A DNA stretch of 64,000 bases from Massilia eburnea (GTDB taxonomy: Bacteria; Pseudomonadota; Gammaproteobacteria; Burkholderiales; Burkholderiaceae_D). The position numbers and the translations under genes are program-made. The first letter of the stretch is position 1. Each line of letters starts with the position of its first letter. Shown piece after piece: positions 55,160-63,090 of the stretch. The stretch lies in contig NZ_WNKX01000002.1 in NCBI RefSeq assembly GCF_009720745.1, positions 310,001 to 374,000 on the forward strand, written 5' to 3'. The notes under the pieces were generated by a model. It saw only the letters and a list, made by a program, of their open reading frames with translations. It was not told the origin of the DNA and did no database searches.

Positions 55160-56104
55160 ATGACGGGCGGCGGCAAGCTGGAACAGGCCGACGCCTACCT
55201 GGCCCACCTGGCCACGCAGCGCAAGCTGTCCGCGCACACGGTCGCCGCTTACGGCCGCGACCTGCGCGAACTGGCCACCCTGTCGGACGGCAAAGCCTGG
55301 GACGCCCTCACCCACTTCGACATCCGCCGCTACGCGGCCCAGCTGCATAGCCGGGGCCAGGACGCACGCAGCATTGCGCGCAAGCTGTCCGGCTGGCGCG
55401 GCTTCTTTGCCTGGCTGGGCCGGCACGGCACCTTGCCCGCCAACCCGGTGGAAGGGGTGCGCGCACCCAAGCGTGCCAAGACCCTGCCCAAGGCCCTTTC
55501 GGTTGACGACGCGGTGCAGCTGGTGGCGCCGAACACGCCCAGTGCGGGTGATGGCGAACCGGCCCGCCTGTGCAACCGCGCCATGTTCGAACTGCTGTAT
55601 TCGAGCGGCCTGCGCGTCTCCGAGCTGGCGGGCCTGGACCGCGAATTCCGCAAGGCCGGCGATGGCCAGCCCGCCTCGCTGGGCTGGCTGGAACTGGACA
55701 ACGCGGAAGTGGTGGTCACCGGCAAAGGCAACAAGATGCGCCGCGTGCCTGTCGGCAGCGCCGCCCTCGATGCGCTGAACGCCTGGCTGGCGGTCCGCCC
55801 TGCCCCGTCCGATGGCAGCAATGCCCTCTTCGTCAACGAGCGCGGCAAGCGCGTCAGTACGCGCGTTGTGCAACTGCGGCTGAAGGCGCACGGCATCCAG
55901 TCGGGCACCCCGGTGCCGGTGCACCCGCACATGCTGCGCCACTCGTTCGCCTCGCACGTGCTGCAATCTTCGGGCGACCTGCGCGCCGTGCAGGAGATGC
56001 TGGGCCACGCCAGCATTACCTCGACCCAGGTCTACACGGCCCTTGATTTCCAGCACCTTGCGCTGGTCTATGACAAGGCCCACCCAAGGGCTAAAATAAA
56101 ATAG
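55160..56104 (+). CDS. xerC: Tyrosine recombinase XerC
   Basis: 314 aa. N-terminal SAM-like core-binding domain (LSAHTVAAYGRDLRELA). The catalytic set is complete: Arg in SGLRVSELAGLD, Lys in TGKGNKMRR, HMLRHSFASH, GHASI and Tyr in TSTQVYTAL. XerC resolves chromosome dimers at dif. It lies 4 nt after the DUF484 gene. The dapF-DUF484-xerC neighbourhood supports XerC over a mobile-element integrase. Confidence 0.94.
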   Translation: MTGGGKLEQADAYLAHLATQRKLSAHTVAAYGRDLRELATLSDGKAWDALTHFDIRRYAAQLHSRGQDARSIARKLSGWRGFFAWLGRHGTLPANPVEGVRAPKRAKTLPKALSVDDAVQLVAPNTPSAGDGEPARLCNRAMFELLYSSGLRVSELAGLDREFRKAGDGQPASLGWLELDNAEVVVTGKGNKMRRVPVGSAALDALNAWLAVRPAPSDGSNALFVNERGKRVSTRVVQLRLKAHGIQSGTPVPVHPHMLRHSFASHVLQSSGDLRAVQEMLGHASITSTQVYTALDFQHLALVYDKAHPRAKIK

Positions 56105-56136
56105 CCGGGAACTTGATCCCGCTCAAGTTTGCCCAT

Positions 56137-56166
56137 TTGCCAGCATTTCGGGAATTCCGGCATAAT
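56137..56166 (+). promoter_or_regulatory. Sigma70 promoter of the G3E GTPase gene
   Basis: TTGCCA (56137-56142) and CATAAT (56161-56166) with an 18-nt spacer, 39 nt before the start. The spacer contains the palindrome CGGGAATTCCGG, which could bind a repressor. No Zur site was recognised. Confidence 0.5.
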
Positions 56167-56204
56167 CGACCGATTCCAAACGCAGCGCATACGCGAGTAA
56201 TACC

Positions 56205-57272
56205 ATGGCAATGATCCCTACTACCATTTTGACCGGCTTCCTCGGCGCCGGCAAAACCACGCTGCTGAACCGCATTCTGCGTGAAGAACACGGCATGAAG
56301 ATTGCCGTGATCGAAAACGAATTCGGCCAGGAAAATATCGACAACGAAATCCTGGTGCAGGAATCGCGCGAGCAAATTGTGGAAATGAATAACGGCTGCA
56401 TCTGCTGCACCGTGCGCGGCGACCTGATCGTCGGCCTGAGCGACCTGGCCAAGCGCCGCGCCGCCGGCGAAATCGCGTTCGACCGCGTGGTGATTGAAAC
56501 CACCGGCCTCGCCAATCCCGGCCCGGTAGCGCAGACCTTTTTCATCGACGAAGAAGTGGGCGCCAACTACCTGCTCGACGCCGTGGTCACGGTGGTCGAT
56601 GCGCGCCATGCCATGCAGCAGCTGGACGAGCATGAAGAAGCGCAGCGCCAGGTGGGCTTTGCCGACAAGATCCTGCTGTCCAAGACCGACCTGGTGGATG
56701 CCGCCGCGGTCGACGCCCTGACCGCCCGCCTGAAGCGCATCAATCCGCGCGCGCCGATCAGCCGCTCCGATTTCGGCAAGGCCCCGCTGACCGAGGTGCT
56801 CGACCTGCGCGGCTTCAACCTGAATGAAAAGCTGGAAATCGACCCCGACTTCCTGGCCGAAGACGAACACGACCATGATCACGAACATTGCGGGCATGAC
56901 CATGAACACGGCCATGTGCACGACGAGCACTGCGGCCATGACCATAGTCACGACCACCATCACGCCCATCACACCGACGATATCGCGGCTTTCGTATTCA
57001 AGAGCGAACGCCCGTTTGATCCGGCCAAACTGGACGAGTTCCTGGGCGGTCTCGTTGATGTGTACGGTCCTCGCATGTTGCGTTACAAAGGCGTATTGTT
57101 GATGCAGGGCGCAGAAAGGAAAGTTGTATTCCAGGGCGTGCACCAACTGATGGGTAGCGACCTGGGTGCAAAATGGGGCGAAAACGAGACACGGGCAAGC
57201 AAAATGGTGTTTATTGGCAAAAATCTCCCAAAAGACATCTTTATTACTGGCCTTGAACAATGTTTGGTATAA
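56205..57272 (+). CDS. CobW/G3E-family metallochaperone GTPase
   Basis: 355 aa. P-loop GFLGAGKT (11-18), metal motif GCICC (C65, C67, C68), SKTD for guanine recognition, and a CobW C-terminal domain. A His-rich loop at residues 222-256 holds 18 His and 2 Cys, typical of zinc-handling members. It probably delivers zinc, or less likely cobalt or nickel, to a client enzyme. It is followed by dksA, a gene with a missing zinc site. Confidence 0.9.
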   Translation: MAMIPTTILTGFLGAGKTTLLNRILREEHGMKIAVIENEFGQENIDNEILVQESREQIVEMNNGCICCTVRGDLIVGLSDLAKRRAAGEIAFDRVVIETTGLANPGPVAQTFFIDEEVGANYLLDAVVTVVDARHAMQQLDEHEEAQRQVGFADKILLSKTDLVDAAAVDALTARLKRINPRAPISRSDFGKAPLTEVLDLRGFNLNEKLEIDPDFLAEDEHDHDHEHCGHDHEHGHVHDEHCGHDHSHDHHHAHHTDDIAAFVFKSERPFDPAKLDEFLGGLVDVYGPRMLRYKGVLLMQGAERKVVFQGVHQLMGSDLGAKWGENETRASKMVFIGKNLPKDIFITGLEQCLV

Positions 57273-57344
57273 ACTAAGGCGTTTTTTTTGACGCCACCCA
57301 AGCAGAAATTTGAAAACTCTGTCGTATCGAAGGTAAGCGAAGTC

Positions 57345-57788
57345 ATGACAAAAGCAAATAAATCGACCCCCGCCGCAGAAGTCCTGCTCACCGAAGAAGA
57401 AATTCTGAAGATGAGCGACAAGGACTATATGAACCCGGCCCAGATGGCGTTTTTCAAGAATAAACTGCAAAACCTTGAAAAAGAATTGTTGAAGAACGCT
57501 GGCGAAACCACCGAACACCTGCGCGAAACCGTGCTGGTGCCGGATCCCGCTGACCGCGCCACCATCGAGGAAGAACACGCACTGGAACTGCGTACCCGTG
57601 ACCGTGAGCGCAAGCTGCTGAAAAAAGTCCAGCAGTCGATCGCCGCCATCGACAATAACGACTATGGTTATTGCGAAGAAACCGGCGAACCGATCGGCAT
57701 TCCACGCCTGATCGCACGTCCAACGGCTACCCTGTCGCTGGAAGCACAACAGCGCCGCGAGCTGAAACAGAAGCTGTACGGCGACTGA
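57345..57788 (+). CDS. dksA: DksA with three of four zinc cysteines replaced
   Basis: 147 aa from the ATG at 57345 (MTKANKSTPAAEVLL). The coiled-coil tip keeps D68 and D71 (DPADRA), which act in the RNA polymerase secondary channel. The zinc finger C-x2-C-x17-C-x2-C reads C110-T113-S131-A134 with spacing conserved exactly, so zinc should not bind. The fold is probably held by other packing. It works with ppGpp to repress rRNA and ribosomal promoters such as that at 11115. A 19-codon upstream extension is unlikely. Confidence 0.95.
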   Translation: MTKANKSTPAAEVLLTEEEILKMSDKDYMNPAQMAFFKNKLQNLEKELLKNAGETTEHLRETVLVPDPADRATIEEEHALELRTRDRERKLLKKVQQSIAAIDNNDYGYCEETGEPIGIPRLIARPTATLSLEAQQRRELKQKLYGD

Positions 57789-57810
57789 TTTGCCACAAAT
57801 CAAGAAAAAG

Positions 57811-57832
57811 GCACGCTAAGGCGTGCTTTTTT
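57811..57832 (+). terminator. Intrinsic terminator of dksA
   Basis: GCACGC-TAAG-GCGTGC followed directly by six T, 23 nt after the stop. A short GC stem with T-run is a standard rho-independent terminator. Confidence 0.88.
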
Positions 57833-57892
57833 CTTGCCTACTTTCCTACGGTACGCCCTTATAATTTTCCATTGGGCTACACTAGTGATCCT

Positions 57893-59227
57893 ATGGGACT
57901 GTTCCGCATTTTTAGAAAAGGCAAGGTTGACGAAAACGTTATCGAGGACGATGACGTCGATGCTGCACGCCTGGCCGCGAACAGCGAACTGGAGCGTCAG
58001 CGTGCGCAACAGTCTGACCTGCAACGCGAAATCGCACGCGCCACCGCCATGAAGATCGACGCCATCGAGGCGGCGATGGCGGCTGACATCTTTAACGAAC
58101 CGGAACCAGCCTGGGCCCGCAAACCGCGCGCCCTGCAGCCGGCAACCCCTGCCGCCGCCAGCGACGAGGCGACCCTGCCGATGCTGGACCAGTACACCAC
58201 CGAGCTGCTGGGCGATGAAGACATGCCGCTCGAAGCGGCGGCCGCCGAAAGCGCGCCGATCGTCGAAGAGATCGCCATCCTGTATGCCAACGGCCAGGCG
58301 GAAGTCGCCGAGCAGATGCTGCTGGGCAGCCTGCCCGATGCCACGCAAGACCGCACCGTCTGGTGGATGCTGTTCGACCTGTACCAGGTATTGAACAAGC
58401 AGGAGTCTTTCGAGAATATTTCGATCGACTACGCCAGCCAGTATGAAACCTCGCCGCCATCCTGGGTTCCGCCCGCTGCGGCGGCCAGCGCGGCCCCGGT
58501 GGCCAAGGGCGGCTATGCCGGCGTAGCCCCAACCCTGGGCCTGGCCGGCACGCTGAACGCATCGGTTGCACCCCAGCTGGAGCGGCTCGATGAGATGGAC
58601 AAGAAGCAGCCGCTGCGCCTGGACTTCTCGCGTGTGAACGGCGTCGAACCGGAAGGCTGCGCCCTGCTGCTGGCGGCCCTGAAAAAGGTGCAGGCAGGCG
58701 AGCGCGACCTGATCGTCGTTGGCGCCGCCGAACTGGCCGAACAGGTCCGCGCCATCCTCACCATTGGCAACCGCGATGTCGGCGAAGCGCCCTGGCTGCT
58801 CTATCTCGAGCTGCTGCGCCTGCTGAACCGCGAAAAGGATTTCGAAGAATCGTCGATGGATTACTGCGTCACCTTCGAGGTATCGCCGCCGCCATTCGTG
58901 GCGCCGAAGAAGGTGGCCAACGCCCCGCGCCAGTCCACGGCCGCCACTTCCGACCGCTTCATGCTGCCGGCAGTGATCGAGGGCGATATCACGACCCTGC
59001 TGGGCTCAATCGACCAGTATGCAAGCCAGGCGCAAGCCCTGGTATTCGACTGCAGCCGCCTGGCGCGCATGGAGTTCGGCGCCGCCAGCGCGCTGCAATC
59101 CAAGGTGCTGGAATTGTCGGCTGGCGACCGCCGCATCGAATTCCGCGATGTCAATCATCTCGTGGCAGCGCTGATGCGATTGCTGGGGTATGCTGATATG
59201 GCGCGGTTGTTCCCGCATAAATATTAA
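57893..59227 (+). CDS. STAS-like protein with internally repeated domain
   Basis: 444 aa, no signal peptide or membrane segment. A charged coiled N-terminus (about residues 1-60) is followed by two units containing YQVLNKQESFENISIDYASQ and LRLLNREKDFEESSMDYCVT, each ending ETSPPSW or EVSPPPF. Each unit is linked to a STAS-like domain (RLDFSRVNGVEPEGCALLLA; ALVFDCSRLARMEFGAAS). STAS domains bind partners or nucleotides. The function is unknown and no anti-sigma partner is visible. Confidence 0.75.
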   Translation: MGLFRIFRKGKVDENVIEDDDVDAARLAANSELERQRAQQSDLQREIARATAMKIDAIEAAMAADIFNEPEPAWARKPRALQPATPAAASDEATLPMLDQYTTELLGDEDMPLEAAAAESAPIVEEIAILYANGQAEVAEQMLLGSLPDATQDRTVWWMLFDLYQVLNKQESFENISIDYASQYETSPPSWVPPAAAASAAPVAKGGYAGVAPTLGLAGTLNASVAPQLERLDEMDKKQPLRLDFSRVNGVEPEGCALLLAALKKVQAGERDLIVVGAAELAEQVRAILTIGNRDVGEAPWLLYLELLRLLNREKDFEESSMDYCVTFEVSPPPFVAPKKVANAPRQSTAATSDRFMLPAVIEGDITTLLGSIDQYASQAQALVFDCSRLARMEFGAASALQSKVLELSAGDRRIEFRDVNHLVAALMRLLGYADMARLFPHKY

Positions 59228-59228
59228 G

Positions 59229-59330
59229 AACCGGTACCCCAGTGTCAGACCCGCAGAGTCTGACACTCGACACGCGACGGTCGCGGATCGGGTGCCTGAC
59301 CCTACGGGTCAGGCACCGGTTTACCGGTTT
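59229..59330. repeat. Doubly palindromic intergenic element, subfamily B, copy 3
   Basis: 102 bp, clearest B copy. Left hairpin GTGTCAGACCC-GCAGA-GTCTGACAC, right hairpin GGTGCCTGACCC-TAC-GGGTCAGGCACC, outer arms AACCGGTA/TACCGGTT. It lies 2 nt after the stop of the STAS-like gene and 7 nt before the sigma32-type promoter of hslV. Confidence 0.85.
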
Positions 59331-59336
59331 GGAAAG

Positions 59337-59364
59337 CTTGCAAACAACCAACCCGCCCCCATGT
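59337..59364 (+). promoter_or_regulatory. Sigma32 (heat-shock) promoter of hslVU
   Basis: CTTGCAA (59337-59343), 13-nt spacer, CCCCATGT (59357-59364). This fits the RpoH consensus (CTTGAAA, N13-14, CCCCATNT) with one -35 mismatch. It lies 31 nt before the hslV start, which has AAAGG upstream. Confidence 0.8.
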
Positions 59365-59395
59365 AACACGTTAATCCCAACCCAAAGGCATTAAC

Positions 59396-59938
59396 ATGGA
59401 ACAATTTCACGGCACCACCATCCTGTGCGTGCGTCGCGGCAACGATGTCGCGATCGGCGGCGATGGCCAGGTCACCCTCGGCAACATCGTCATGAAAGGC
59501 ACCGCCCGCAAGGTGCGCAAGCTGTACCAGAACAAAGTGCTGTGCGGCTTCGCCGGCGGCACCGCCGACGCCTTCACCCTGCTCGACCGCTTCGAAGCCA
59601 AGCTGGAAAAACACCAGGGCAACCTGCTGCGCGCCTCGGTCGAAATGGCCAAGGACTGGCGCACCGACCGCGTGCTGCGCCGCCTGGAAGCGATGTTGCT
59701 GGTAGCCGATAAAGATTCCACCTTGGTAATCACCGGCAATGGCGACGTGCTGGAACCGGAAGGCGGCATCGGCGCCATCGGCTCCGGTGGCAGCTATGCT
59801 CAGTCGGCAGCAAAAGCCCTGATCGAGAACACCGACCTGTCGCCGGTCGACGTCATCAAGAAGTCGCTGACCATCGCCGGCGAGCTGTGCATCTACACCA
59901 ACCTGAACCACATCATCGAAACCCTGGACCAAGCATGA
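59396..59938 (+). CDS. hslV: ATP-dependent protease proteolytic subunit HslV
   Basis: 180 aa. The N-terminal Thr nucleophile lies after a short propeptide (MEQFHG-TT), so autoprocessing is expected; GDGQVTLG and [14 protein letters not shown] are HslV marks. It forms a dodecameric peptidase with HslU. It is driven by a sigma32-type promoter and overlaps hslU by 4 nt. Confidence 0.97.
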   Translation: MEQFHGTTILCVRRGNDVAIGGDGQVTLGNIVMKGTARKVRKLYQNKVLCGFAGGTADAFTLLDRFEAKLEKHQGNLLRASVEMAKDWRTDRVLRRLEAMLLVADKDSTLVITGNGDVLEPEGGIGAIGSGGSYAQSAAKALIENTDLSPVDVIKKSLTIAGELCIYTNLNHIIETLDQA

Positions 59939-61269
59939 ACATGACCCCTCAAGAAATCGTCGGCGAACTCGACAAGCACGTGGTCGGCCAGGGCAAAGCC
60001 AAGAAAGCCGTCGCCATCGCACTGCGCAACCGCTGGCGCCGCCAGCAGGTGGAAGAGCCGCTGCGCCATGAGATCACGCCGAAGAACATCCTGATGATCG
60101 GCCCGACCGGTGTCGGCAAGACCGAGATCGCGCGCCGCCTGGCCAAGCTGGCCGATGCGCCCTTCATCAAGGTGGAAGCAACGAAATTCACGGAAGTCGG
60201 CTACGTCGGCCGCGACGTGGACACCATCATCCGCGACCTGATCGACATCGGCGTGAAACAGACCCGCCAGTCGGAAATGGCCAAGGTACGCGCCCGCGCC
60301 GAAGATGCGGCGGAAGACCGCGTGCTCGACATCCTGCTGCCGCCGCCGCGCGATTTCGGCTTTGCCACGGGCGGCAGCGAGCCGCGCGCCGACGACACCA
60401 CGCGCCAGACGTTCCGCAAGCGCCTGCGCCAGGGCGAACTCGATGACAAGGAAATCGAGATCGAACTGGCCGAGCAAAGCCCGACCATGGAAATCATGGC
60501 GCCGCCGGGCATGGAAGAAATGACGGAACAGATCAAGTCCATGTTCTCGGGCATGGGCAGCGGCCGCAAAAAGGCGCGCAAGGTCAAGATCAAGGAAGCC
60601 ATGAAATTCCTGCTCGACGAGGAAGCGGCCAAGCTGGTCAACGAAGACGAGATGAAGAAGAAGGCGCTCGCCAACGTGGAGCAGAACGGCATCGTGTTCC
60701 TGGACGAAGTGGACAAGATCGCTTCGCGCTCGGAAGTGGGCGGCGCCGACGTCTCGCGCGCCGGCGTGCAGCGCGACCTGCTGCCGCTGGTGGAGGGCAC
60801 GACCGTCAACACCAAGTACGGCATGGTGCGCACCGACCATATCCTGTTCATTGCCTCGGGCGCCTTCCACCTGGCCAAGCCTTCAGACCTGATCCCTGAG
60901 CTGCAGGGCCGCTTCCCGATCCGCGTGGAACTGGAATCGCTGTCGATTGCGGACTTCGAACGTATCCTGACCAGCACCGACGCCTGCCTGACCAAGCAGT
61001 ACGAGGCCTTGCTGGCGACCGAAGGCGTGCGCCTGGAGTTCGCGCCGGACGGCATCAACCGCCTGGCGGAGATTGCCTTCCAGGTCAACGAGCGTACCGA
61101 GAATATCGGCGCGCGCCGCCTGTACACGGTGATGGAAAAACTGCTGGAAGAAATCTCCTTCACAGCCACCGAAACCGGCGACAAGACTGTTACCATTGAC
61201 GCTGGATATGTCAACCAGCGCCTCGATGCGCTGGCCGTCAACGAAGATTTGTCGCGCTACGTACTGTAA
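59935..61269 (+). CDS. hslU: ATP-dependent protease ATPase subunit HslU
   Basis: 444 aa AAA+ unfoldase. Walker A GPTGVGKT (about 55-62), GYVGRDVD pore loop, Walker [13 protein letters not shown], and sensor 2 region [10 protein letters not shown]. The intermediate domain (about 110-240) is present. The start is the ATG at 59935, overlapping the hslV stop. Confidence 0.98.
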   Translation: MNMTPQEIVGELDKHVVGQGKAKKAVAIALRNRWRRQQVEEPLRHEITPKNILMIGPTGVGKTEIARRLAKLADAPFIKVEATKFTEVGYVGRDVDTIIRDLIDIGVKQTRQSEMAKVRARAEDAAEDRVLDILLPPPRDFGFATGGSEPRADDTTRQTFRKRLRQGELDDKEIEIELAEQSPTMEIMAPPGMEEMTEQIKSMFSGMGSGRKKARKVKIKEAMKFLLDEEAAKLVNEDEMKKKALANVEQNGIVFLDEVDKIASRSEVGGADVSRAGVQRDLLPLVEGTTVNTKYGMVRTDHILFIASGAFHLAKPSDLIPELQGRFPIRVELESLSIADFERILTSTDACLTKQYEALLATEGVRLEFAPDGINRLAEIAFQVNERTENIGARRLYTVMEKLLEEISFTATETGDKTVTIDAGYVNQRLDALAVNEDLSRYVL

Positions 61270-61277
61270 GCAAGGTC

Positions 61278-61481
61278 ATGGCTAACAAGCAGCTGGCAAC
61301 CCGGCAGAAGATGCGGATTCGCGTCGAACCGTCGCAAAACTTTGGCAAGCCCCGCAATCCGATTGCGGCGCTGGCCAAGGCGCGCGCGGCCGGTCCACAC
61401 GACAAGAACCGTACCACTGCCGAGCGCCAGTCTGCCAAAAAGCTGATCGACAGAAAACTCAGCGGCTCCGATGACGAATAG
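61278..61481 (+). CDS. Small basic protein of unknown function
   Basis: 67 aa, rich in Lys/Arg (MANKQLATRQKMRIRVEP at the N-terminus), with no membrane segment or known motif. It starts 8 nt after hslU and overlaps the next gene by 11 nt, consistent with cotranscription. The ribosome-binding site is weak (AAGG only 2 nt before ATG). It could be a nucleic-acid-binding or regulatory peptide, or a chance ORF. Confidence 0.5.
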   Translation: MANKQLATRQKMRIRVEPSQNFGKPRNPIAALAKARAAGPHDKNRTTAERQSAKKLIDRKLSGSDDE

Positions 61482-62382
61482 TCCGGCCGCCACGCTGCGC
61501 GTCGGCGACTGGAGCGTCAACCGCCTGACGGGCGAGCTGGCGCGCGACGGCGCTTGCCTGCGCCTTGAGGAACGCACCCTGCGGCTGCTGACCTTCATGG
61601 CCGACCATGCCGGCGAAGTGCTGTCCGCCGACGACCTGCTGACCCATGCCTGGCCTGGTGTCGTGGTCTCTCCCGATTCGCTGTACCAGGCCATCACCCT
61701 GCTGCGCCGCCAGCTGGGCGACGATGCGCGCAACCCGAGCTATATTGCCACCGTACCGCGCCGCGGCTACCGCCTTGTGGCGCAAGTCACGCAAGGCGCT
61801 GGACTTGCGGAACCCGCCGCGTCGCCCGCCCATGCATCCGAGCCTGCCGCCGGCGGCGTGCCGAATCCCGCGCCCGCGGACTTGCCGCCGCAAGCCCGCC
61901 CTCCATTACATGGCCGCCGCGTTGCCATCGTCGCCGGCTTTGCCGCCTTGCTCGCGGCCGGCTTGGTTGCGCTGCCGATCGCGCGCACCAGCAGCACACG
62001 CTCCGTGGCCGTGCTGCCCTTCCTCGACCTGACGGACGAGATGAACGAGGAACCGTTCGCCGACGGCATCAGCGAAGAACTGATCGGCAAGTTAAGCAAG
62101 CAGCCAGGGCTCTCGGTCGCACCGCCCGGCGCTTCCTATTATTACAAGAACAAGCACGATGCCGCAGCCGAGGCAGCACGCGTACTCAAGGTGGCCTACG
62201 TGCTCGATGGCAGCATCCGCCGCTCGGGCGGCGCCTTGCGCATCTCCGCCCGCCTGACCCGCGCCGCCGACGGCTTTGTGGTCTGGTCCGACAGCTACGA
62301 CCGCACGCCCGGCGACAAGCTCGCCATCCAGGACGAAGTCGCCGGCATCGTCAGCCGCGCCGCGGTGGCAAAGATTCAGTGA
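61471..62382 (+). CDS. Membrane-bound winged-helix regulator with TolB-like N-domain
   Basis: 303 aa. An N-terminal OmpR-type winged helix (about residues 10-105, VVSPDSLYQAITLLRRQLGD and YIATVPRRGYRL) is cytoplasmic. One membrane segment at about 150-170 is followed by a TolB N-terminal-like domain (SVAVLPFLDLTDEMNEEPFA) in the periplasm. The architecture resembles CadC/ToxR. The C-terminus overlaps the convergent yceI by 7 nt. Target genes are unknown. Confidence 0.8.
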   Translation: MTNSPAATLRVGDWSVNRLTGELARDGACLRLEERTLRLLTFMADHAGEVLSADDLLTHAWPGVVVSPDSLYQAITLLRRQLGDDARNPSYIATVPRRGYRLVAQVTQGAGLAEPAASPAHASEPAAGGVPNPAPADLPPQARPPLHGRRVAIVAGFAALLAAGLVALPIARTSSTRSVAVLPFLDLTDEMNEEPFADGISEELIGKLSKQPGLSVAPPGASYYYKNKHDAAAEAARVLKVAYVLDGSIRRSGGALRISARLTRAADGFVVWSDSYDRTPGDKLAIQDEVAGIVSRAAVAKIQ

Positions 62383-62996
62383 GCGCCGCTGTTCATCTGC
62401 ATCTCCTTCACCGCATCGGTATCGGCCCCCACTGCCGCCTCCAGCTGGATCTGCACCGCAATCTCATCGCCCACCAGGTCCATATAGGCATCCAGGCCAA
62501 AGTCTGAACGCTTGATCATGCTGCTGGCGGTAATGCCGACCGATTGCTTGTCGCTGACCCGGTTCATGCCCACCTTGTTGACCTTCATTTGCAGGGCCAC
62601 CGGCCGCGTTACCCCGGCGACGGTCAAATCGCCGTAGAGCACACCGCTCATGCCGTCCTTGCGTTCAATGCGGGTGCTGCGGAAACGGATTTCCGGCTGC
62701 TTGAATAGCGCCATCCAGGACTCGTCGCCTCGGATCTGCTCATTCCAGAGGCCGTCGCCCATATCCAGCATACGCGTCGGCAGGCTGACCATCACGGAAG
62801 ACTTCGACCAGTCCTCGTGATCGAAGACAAAACTTCCCGGTGCAATCTTGAGCGTGCCCGACACCGGGATAAATCCCTGGTGCTCCAGGTTGAAACTCAC
62901 TTTCGACAGCTTGCTGACGATGGTGTACGTGACCGGCGCGGCTTGCGCGGCAGTAGCGGCGAAGAATGCGGCGCACAGGGCGGCATGGCGGAACAT
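62376..62996 (-). CDS. YceI family periplasmic protein
   Basis: 206 aa with a signal peptide (MFRHAALCAAFFAATAAQAA). The lipocalin-like YceI domain is clear (VSFNLEHQGFIPVSGTLKI, LYGDLTVAGVTRPVALQ and ASSMIKRSDFGLDAYMDLVG). YceI proteins bind isoprenoid-type lipids. GGGAG precedes the ATG at 62996. A long in-frame extension beyond it is antisense to coding sequence and is not real. Confidence 0.9.
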   Translation of the reverse strand: MFRHAALCAAFFAATAAQAAPVTYTIVSKLSKVSFNLEHQGFIPVSGTLKIAPGSFVFDHEDWSKSSVMVSLPTRMLDMGDGLWNEQIRGDESWMALFKQPEIRFRSTRIERKDGMSGVLYGDLTVAGVTRPVALQMKVNKVGMNRVSDKQSVGITASSMIKRSDFGLDAYMDLVGDEIAVQIQLEAAVGADTDAVKEMQMNSGAH

Positions 62997-63090
62997 AAGG
63001 ACTCCCTTCAAATGGTTGGAGCCCACTTTGTACCGCCCTGCCAGCCCTAAAGTCCTGAAAGCGGCCTGAAAAGTTCTGAATTGCGCTGAA

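Noticed and set aside
55160-56104. Tyrosine recombinase as integrase of a genomic island
   Set aside because: It has housekeeping XerC motifs and the dapF-DUF484-xerC neighbourhood, with no tRNA attachment site or phage genes.
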